Of a stretch of DNA of 64,000 nt, positions 59,411 through 64,000 are shown piece by piece. Both the position numbers and the translations under genes were made by a program. The DNA is from Mycolicibacterium rutilum (lineage in GTDB: Bacteria > Actinomycetota > Actinomycetes > Mycobacteriales > Mycobacteriaceae). The notes under the pieces are model-generated. The model ran no database searches. It saw only the letters and a list, made by a program, of their open reading frames with translations, and had not been told where the DNA came from. The stretch is taken from assembly GCF_900108565.1 (NCBI RefSeq), contig NZ_LT629971.1, positions 5,022,001 through 5,086,000 of the forward strand, read 5' to 3'. The stretch's first letter is position 1; every line of letters starts with the position of its first letter.

Positions 59411-60507
59411 CGCGGCGGCCCCCACTGTTCGTGCGGCATCGGGATCCCGTTGTACGGGAACGGGAGTTCGGCGCGTGGCCCGGCATTGTCGGGCGGCTGT
59501 CCGGCGTTGACCCCGCGGCGGAACCCGAACGCGTAATCCAGCCACGGCTGCAGCAACTGTCCGAATGCGATGTTCGGGATGTAGGCCTGGTAATACGGGC
59601 CGTTGCCGATCGTCTCGCCGAGCGTGATCTGAAACTTCGCGAGCCCGGGAAGGGCCTTGGCGATGTTGTCGCGGTTCTTCTCCAGCACGGCGGTGACCGC
59701 GTTGAGTTTGTCCAGCGTGGGAGCCAGTTCCCGTTCGTTGTCTGCGATCAGACCCTTCAATTGCTGTGACAGCGCCGAGGTGTGGGCCAGCATCTCGACG
59801 ATGGCGTAGCGCCGGGCGTTCAACACCGAGACGAGGTCGTTGGCGTTGAGGAGCAGAGTGTTCACCTGCTCGCTGCGGTCGGACAGGATGCGGGTGACAT
59901 CGGCGCCGCCGGCGAGCAGGTCGCCCAGGGTGTCGTCGCGGTCGTTGATCGCGCGGGACAGGTTCGTCAGCCCGTCGAAGGTGGGGCCGAGCTGCGGGGC
60001 CACCTCGTCGAGGGTGGCCGACAGGGTGTCCAGGGATTGGTTCAGCGAGGCGGTGTCGGTGCCCGCGGTGTTGGTCGTGAGGTCACTGACCGCCTCGGTC
60101 AACGAGTACGGAGACGCCGTGCGCGACACCGGGATCACATCCATGGGCCGGAGCGCACCCTCGCCCTTGGACTCCAGGGTCACGACGCGCTCCCCGAGAA
60201 GGGTGCCGGTCCGCACGTGGGCGGTGGTGTCCGAGCCGAGCGTGACCGTTCCGTCGACGGTCAGCGTCACCACGGCATTGCGGCCTTCCAACGCGACGGC
60301 GGACACGCTGCCGACCTTGATGCCGGAGATCGTCACGTCGTTGCCGGGCGCGAGTCCCCCGGCGTCGGCGAACTGCGCCTGGTACCGCACCGCCGTCGCC
60401 CAGGAGATCAGACGTTCGGGGGCGAGCCCGACGGCGATCACCAGCACGACCAGCACCACGCCGATGATCCCGGCCCGGATGAGGTGTCTGCCACGGTATT
60501 TCAGCAT
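59407..60507 (-). CDS. MCE family protein, MceC
   Basis: The 366-residue protein has a membrane anchor (LIRAGIIGVVLVVLVIAVGLAPE), an MCE domain (YQAQFADAGGLAPGNDVTISGIKVGSVSAV) and a long coiled region (DTASLNQSLDTLSATLDEV). A short tail ends GIPMPHEQWGPPR. ATG 60507 shares one base with the mceB stop. A longer open frame to 61740 is only an antisense-free extension into mceB and is not used. Confidence 0.92.
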   Translation of the reverse strand: MLKYRGRHLIRAGIIGVVLVVLVIAVGLAPERLISWATAVRYQAQFADAGGLAPGNDVTISGIKVGSVSAVALEGRNAVVTLTVDGTVTLGSDTTAHVRTGTLLGERVVTLESKGEGALRPMDVIPVSRTASPYSLTEAVSDLTTNTAGTDTASLNQSLDTLSATLDEVAPQLGPTFDGLTNLSRAINDRDDTLGDLLAGGADVTRILSDRSEQVNTLLLNANDLVSVLNARRYAIVEMLAHTSALSQQLKGLIADNERELAPTLDKLNAVTAVLEKNRDNIAKALPGLAKFQITLGETIGNGPYYQAYIPNIAFGQLLQPWLDYAFGFRRGVNAGQPPDNAGPRAELPFPYNGIPMPHEQWGPPR

Positions 60508-61532
60508 CAGGGCTCGCTGCACCTGCCGTTCTCTTGCCGGACCCAGGGGAAGACCGCGGTGCGGCCCTGAAGGTCGGTGACCCGCCACTTGAGTTCGCAG
60601 ATGTAGTAGTTGAAGAAGCTGCCGTAGGCTCCGGTGCGGATCAACTTGCGGTAGTTCTCCGGCGCCTTCTGCAGGCCGGTGTCGATCCGGTCCTTCTGCA
60701 GGTCGAGGTTGGGCGCCAGCCGGTTCAGCTCGTCCACGGTGTCCGCCAGCGGTGAGCGCGCGTCGCTGAGCAGGTCGGCGACCGAGGCGGTGCCGTCGTT
60801 GAGCGCGTCGATCGCCGTGCCGATCGGATCCCGTTCGGCCGCAAGCTCGGTGACGAGCGTCTCGAGCTTGTCGATGGTGCCGGAGAACTTCTCCCCTTCG
60901 CGGTTGAGTGTCGCCAGCAGGGTGCGCAGATTGTCGATCAGTGCCTGGATCGTCTGGTTGTGCTCGGCGAGCGCGGAGGTGAATCCGGAGGTGTTCGTCA
61001 GCAGTGAGCGCAGCGTTCCCCCTTGCCCTTGGAAGATCTGGATCAGCGACGCCGACAGCGCGTTGACGTCCTCCGGATTGAGGCCTCGGATAACGGGTTT
61101 GAGCCCGCCGAGCAGCAGATCCAGGTCGAGTGCCGACTGGGTGCGGTCGCGTGGGATCTGGCCGCCGGCCGGCATCGGCGTACCGCCGGGGCCTTCCATC
61201 AGTTCCAGGTAGCGGTCGCCCACCAGATTGAGATAGCGCACCGCGGCCCTGGTGCCCGTCGTCATCTGCACGGTGGGATCGGCATCGAAGTGCACGACCA
61301 CGGTCTTGTCGGGCTGCAGTTTGACGCTGTCGACGGTGCCCACCCGCATACCGCCCACCCGTACCGACTGCCCCGCCTCGAGCCGGGACACGTCGGCGAA
61401 CACCGCTGAGTAGCCCTTCGTGCTGCCGGTCTGATACTGCCCGAAGATGAAGAACAGCGATGCCGTCAACATGGTCATCACCGCGGCGAAGACACCGAAT
61501 TTCACCAGCGTCGGGCGCAGCGAGCGCCTCAT
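60507..61532 (-). CDS. MCE family protein, MceB
   Basis: The 341-residue protein has an anchor (KFGVFAAVMTMLTASLFFIFG), an MCE domain (YSAVFADVSRLEAGQSVRVGGMRVGTVDSV), and the MceB-typical C-terminus with Cys residues (YGSFFNYYICELKWRVTDL; NGRCSEP). It overlaps mceA by ATGA and mceC by one base. Its helical region would form the long tube of the hexamer. Confidence 0.92.
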   Translation of the reverse strand: MRRSLRPTLVKFGVFAAVMTMLTASLFFIFGQYQTGSTKGYSAVFADVSRLEAGQSVRVGGMRVGTVDSVKLQPDKTVVVHFDADPTVQMTTGTRAAVRYLNLVGDRYLELMEGPGGTPMPAGGQIPRDRTQSALDLDLLLGGLKPVIRGLNPEDVNALSASLIQIFQGQGGTLRSLLTNTSGFTSALAEHNQTIQALIDNLRTLLATLNREGEKFSGTIDKLETLVTELAAERDPIGTAIDALNDGTASVADLLSDARSPLADTVDELNRLAPNLDLQKDRIDTGLQKAPENYRKLIRTGAYGSFFNYYICELKWRVTDLQGRTAVFPWVRQENGRCSEP

Positions 61533-62722
61533 CCGGGTTGTCCGATCTGCGCGGTGTTGCGGGGCGGCCCGGCAGTTTCGGTGTCGGGGAACATGATCTG
61601 CTTGATGATGTCGGCGTTGAGGATGATGCCCGGATAGGTGCGCCGCCACGGGTTGGTGCCGGTGTCGGCGACGACGTAGGGCGCGACGCCTTCGAAGGGC
61701 ATCTTCGGCAGACCGGTGCACTGGGGGCCGCCTGTCGCACCGGCTTTCGGCAGATCCAGCGGATAGCGGTACCGCTCCTGTGCCCACAGGAAGCCGGCCA
61801 GCACCGTGACGCCGGGTTCCTTCAACGGCGGTCGGTGCGACAGTTCCACCATGCCCGAGAGCGCGCACCAGAGCGCCTGGTTGTACTGGTCGGTCAACTC
61901 GGTGGTGGGCACCAGCAGATGGAGAACGTCAGTGAGCGGTTGACGATTCGTGCCGATGACGTCGTTGCCCACGTCGGCCAGGCCGATGACACTGACCAGT
62001 GCGGCGTCGAGGTTCTGCTCCTGATCGACCACGGTGTCGCTGATACGTGCTGCATTGTCGGCGACAGCCACGAAATCAGTTGCCGCATCGGCATATCCCC
62101 GCAGCACGTCCGGTGCGGCGTGCAGATCTGCCGACAGCGCGGGCAGGCTCGGTTCCAACGTCGCCAGGTAGGCGTCGAGATCGGTGAGCATCTGACCGAA
62201 CTTGTGACCGCGCCCCGACATCGCCGACGCGATGGCACCGAGCGTGGCGTTGAGCTTCGCCGGCTCGACGCTGGAGAGCACCGACGTCAATTGTTCGAAG
62301 ACCGTGTTCACCTCGACCATGACGTGCTGGGCTTCGATCACCTGGCCGGCACGCAGCGATTCCGTCGCGGGGTCGTCGGGGAACACGAATTGCACTTGTT
62401 TGGCACCGAATACCGTCGGCGACGCGATGTCGACCAGCGCGTTGGCGGGGACGGCGTCGAGCATGGCGGGATCGATGGCCAAGTGGATGGCCGCCTCGCC
62501 GGTGGGCAGCGCCTCGATGTCCGAGACACGCCCGACCTGGACTCCGCGGATCTGGACCTTCGCGTCGGCGTTCATCACCAACCCCGCGCGCTGCGAGATG
62601 ACGGTGACCGGGACGGTTTTCGCGAAGCCGCCGCGGAACAGGTTCGCGGACAACACAAACAACGCCACGACCGACACGATGGCGAACAAGCCGACGAGCG
62701 GGCGCAGCAGATGCCGTGTCAC
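61529..62722 (-). CDS. MCE family protein, MceA
   Basis: The 397-residue protein has an anchor (LLRPLVGLFAIVSVVALFVLSANLF), an MCE domain (VTVISQRAGLVMNADAKVQIRGVQVGRVSDIEAL), and the MceA C-terminal region with a cysteine pair (ALWCALSGMVEL; GGPQCTGLPKMPF). GTG 62722 follows GGGGG by nine bases and is preferred to GTG 62743. It heads mceABCDEF plus a secreted-protein gene. No yrbEA/yrbEB permease genes precede it, which is unusual; about 100 bases upstream is a promoter with the shared operator. Confidence 0.92.
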   Translation of the reverse strand: MTRHLLRPLVGLFAIVSVVALFVLSANLFRGGFAKTVPVTVISQRAGLVMNADAKVQIRGVQVGRVSDIEALPTGEAAIHLAIDPAMLDAVPANALVDIASPTVFGAKQVQFVFPDDPATESLRAGQVIEAQHVMVEVNTVFEQLTSVLSSVEPAKLNATLGAIASAMSGRGHKFGQMLTDLDAYLATLEPSLPALSADLHAAPDVLRGYADAATDFVAVADNAARISDTVVDQEQNLDAALVSVIGLADVGNDVIGTNRQPLTDVLHLLVPTTELTDQYNQALWCALSGMVELSHRPPLKEPGVTVLAGFLWAQERYRYPLDLPKAGATGGPQCTGLPKMPFEGVAPYVVADTGTNPWRRTYPGIILNADIIKQIMFPDTETAGPPRNTAQIGQPG

Positions 62723-62824
62723 AGACGGACCCCCACGGTGCACCGAAGGTGTTCAGCTGCGCACACCGCCGATCGGTATGACAAGGCCGATTCACCCCCA
62801 GCACGCGTCGGGAACCGATGCAGG

Positions 62825-62854
62825 ACTTTACGCCGGAACATATCTTTGGGTCAA
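62825..62854 (-). promoter_or_regulatory. mceA promoter with operator in the -35/-10 spacer (class II)
   Basis: On the minus strand TTGACC (62849-62854), an 18-base spacer and TAAAGT (62825-62830) make a good promoter. The plus-strand element GAACATATCTTTGGGT (62836-62851) overlaps the spacer and the edge of the -35. It lies about 103 bases before the mceA start. Confidence 0.7.
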
Positions 62855-63066
62855 TCACTTCGGGTATGGCCTGGCAGGCAACTGGCAGTCCGTCGCTCCT
62901 CTCCATCGATCAGGCCGTGGACCGGGCCCGAAGCGTTTGCTGAATAAGCCTGACACACAAGTCTGCGCTGTTCAAGGCTAAAAATGAGACACTGAAGACT
63001 TATCTGTCTCGGCCGGTGGTGCGCTGGCAGTTCACAAGACGAGTTAGAAGGCCAGCCGGACCAACG

Positions 63067-63082
63067 GAACAATTATTTGGCC
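63067..63082 (+). promoter_or_regulatory. Second shared operator-like element upstream of mceA
   Basis: GAACAATTATTTGGCC fits the element except at the last bases. No good -10 follows at the class II position, so it may be an auxiliary site. Confidence 0.45.
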
Positions 63083-63186
63083 CGCAAACCAACGGGGAGC
63101 CCAGTGAGGGTCCCGACTTCGGCGAAAGGTGATCCTGCCGCGTGGCCCGTGGCCGCGCAGCCTAAATGACAATTTTTATGAGAATA

Positions 63187-63201
63187 GAGACTGAGAGTCT
63201 C
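63187..63201 (-). terminator. Weak hairpin after the DUF2469 gene
   Basis: GAGACT (63187-63192) pairs with AGTCTC (63196-63201) around a three-base loop. On the minus strand an A/T-rich stretch follows. It is a candidate terminator of the rnhB-DUF2469 transcript. Confidence 0.4.
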
Positions 63202-63227
63202 GTGGGCTCGCACCCGCGCGGGCCGAA

Positions 63228-63533
63228 TTACTCGGGCAGGCGCAGTTCGGGCTTTTCGACCTCTTCGATGTTCACGTCCTTGAACGTGATCACGCGCACC
63301 TGCTTGACGAAGCGAGCGGGCCGGTACATGTCCCACACCCAGGCGTCGCCCAGTCGCAGTTCGAAGTAGACCTCGCCATCGGAGTTGCGCGGCACCACCT
63401 CGACGCTGTTGGCGAGATAGAACCGTCGTTCGGTCTCCACCACGTAGCTGAACTGCCCGACGATGTCCTTGTATTCGCGGTAGAGCGAGAGCTCCATCTC
63501 GGTTTCGTACTTCTCGAGATCTTCGGCACTCAT
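63228..63533 (-). CDS. DUF2469 family protein (Rv2901c-like)
   Basis: The 101-residue acidic protein matches the highly conserved actinobacterial DUF2469 family: MSAEDLEKYETEMELSLYRE, DIVGQFSYVVETERRFYLAN and WVWDMYRPARFVKQVRV. It has no signal peptide or catalytic motif and its function is unknown. It sits downstream of rnhB, as in M. tuberculosis, and marks the return to backbone gene order after the accessory stretch. Confidence 0.93.
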   Translation of the reverse strand: MSAEDLEKYETEMELSLYREYKDIVGQFSYVVETERRFYLANSVEVVPRNSDGEVYFELRLGDAWVWDMYRPARFVKQVRVITFKDVNIEEVEKPELRLPE

Positions 63534-63586
63534 CGCTCAGCTGTCCTTCATCTTGGTCGCCGCCCCCTCATGGGCTTCATTGTCTC

Positions 63587-64000
63587 CTACCCCACTTCAC
63601 CGCGCTGCTCCGGTACACCGTCGTCGACCAGTTCGGTCACCACCTTGATGCCGCCGGCGGTCGCGACCCGTCGCACGTTGATGAACGAGTAGCGGTGCTG
63701 GGCGCAGGGCCCCAACTCGGCCAGCGCCGCGCTGTGCGCGGGCGTGCTGTAACCCTTGTGATCAGCAAATCCGTAACCCGGATGTTCGGCCTCCATCTTG
63801 ACCATCAGCCGGTCGCGGCTCACCTTGGCCAGCACGCTCGCCGCCGCAATGCACGCCGCAGCGGCGTCGCCGCCCACCACTGGGAGCGAGGGTACCGCCA
63901 ATCCGGGTACCCGAAATCCATCGGAGAGCACATAGCCGGGCCGCACCGACAGCCCGGCCACCGCGCGGCGCATGCCCTCGATGTTGGCGACGTGCACCCC
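63587..64000 (-). CDS. rnhB: Ribonuclease HII, N-terminus off window
   Basis: RNase HII removes ribonucleotides and RNA primers from DNA. The 137 residues seen are the C-terminal part; the start lies beyond base 64000. AACIAAASVLAKVSRDRLMVKMEAEHPGYGF holds a conserved catalytic Asp and the Lys-Val-x-Arg-Asp motif. DHKGYSTPAHSAALAELG is the family's GY-x-T-x-x-H motif. VLSDGFRVPG is the earlier conserved strand. Position beside the DUF2469 gene fits rnhB (Rv2902c). Confidence 0.93.
   Translation of the reverse strand, partial: GVHVANIEGMRRAVAGLSVRPGYVLSDGFRVPGLAVPSLPVVGGDAAAACIAAASVLAKVSRDRLMVKMEAEHPGYGFADHKGYSTPAHSAALAELGPCAQHRYSFINVRRVATAGGIKVVTELVDDGVPEQRGEVG

Larger units (their letters stand above)
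62723..63227. other. Regulatory spacer upstream of mceA
   Basis: The 505-base region holds the mceA promoter (62825-62854), a second operator-like site (63067-63082) and a weak hairpin after the DUF2469 gene (63187-63201). It is richer in A and T than its surroundings from about 62930 to 63190. No credible gene, tRNA or yrbE remnant was seen in any frame. Confidence 0.6.

Noticed and set aside
62723..63227. Remnant of yrbE genes upstream of mceA
   Set aside because: No frame shows hydrophobic membrane segments or YrbE-like motifs; the region reads as regulatory spacer.

Overview
The window looks like chromosome from a fast-growing mycobacterium (Mycolicibacterium type). GC is high, GTG starts and ATGA/GTGA stop-start overlaps are common, and there is an mce operon, haemophore-like secreted proteins and a mycofactocin-type SDR. 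A conserved backbone is also recognisable: amiC, tsf, rpsB, an M23 peptidase, an F420-type oxidoreductase, xerC, viuB-like, dprA, yifB, yraN, then a DUF2469 gene and rnhB. From memory this is the M. tuberculosis order Rv2888c to Rv2902c, here broken by several insertions. No tRNA, rRNA or CRISPR array was seen.

Layout. Positions 1-4193 hold a divergent carotenoid cluster: a CrtI-like desaturase (cut by the window edge) and a glycosyltransferase on the minus strand, and CruF-like and CrtU-like genes on the plus strand. Positions 4269-18387 are the backbone, carrying an IS481-family element at 8265-9355 that landed exactly on the stop codon of the M23 gene. A lactate monooxygenase-like gene and a secreted glycosidase are also interposed. 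Positions 18388-63200 are a roughly 45-kb accessory stretch between yraN and DUF2469/rnhB.

Inside the accessory stretch: (a) a 1379-residue secreted beta-propeller protein and a DUF1206 membrane protein; (b) an iron block (24028-30372) with a haemophore-like gene and a divergent ferric-ion ABC transporter behind an IdeR-like box. The transporter operon ends in an 827-residue fusion of adenylation domain, carrier protein and membrane acyltransferase; (c) thioesterase, CoA-transferase and HAD genes plus a second haemophore; (d) a four-gene DyP-peroxidase cassette (34926-38909) with three unfamiliar partners; (e) a large lipid/terpenoid-type catabolic and transport locus (38910-62722). This last locus has four P450s, ALDH, two SDRs, an AveC-like protein, an orphan solute-binding protein, a NorQ/NorD-type chaperone pair, a reductase, a double-TetR regulator resembling Mce3R, and mceABCDEF without yrbE genes.

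The main new observation is a shared, non-palindromic 16-bp element (consensus near GAACAAAnnTTAGGTT) at nine places in the last locus. It occurs beside or inside good sigma-A promoters upstream of the solute-binding protein, NorQ-like, P450, regulator, reductase and mceA genes. It sits just downstream of the -10 in one promoter class and inside the -35/-10 spacer in the other. The double-TetR protein is the natural candidate repressor, so the P450s, metal-chaperone pair and Mce importer are probably one regulon for uptake and oxidation of an unidentified hydrophobic substrate.
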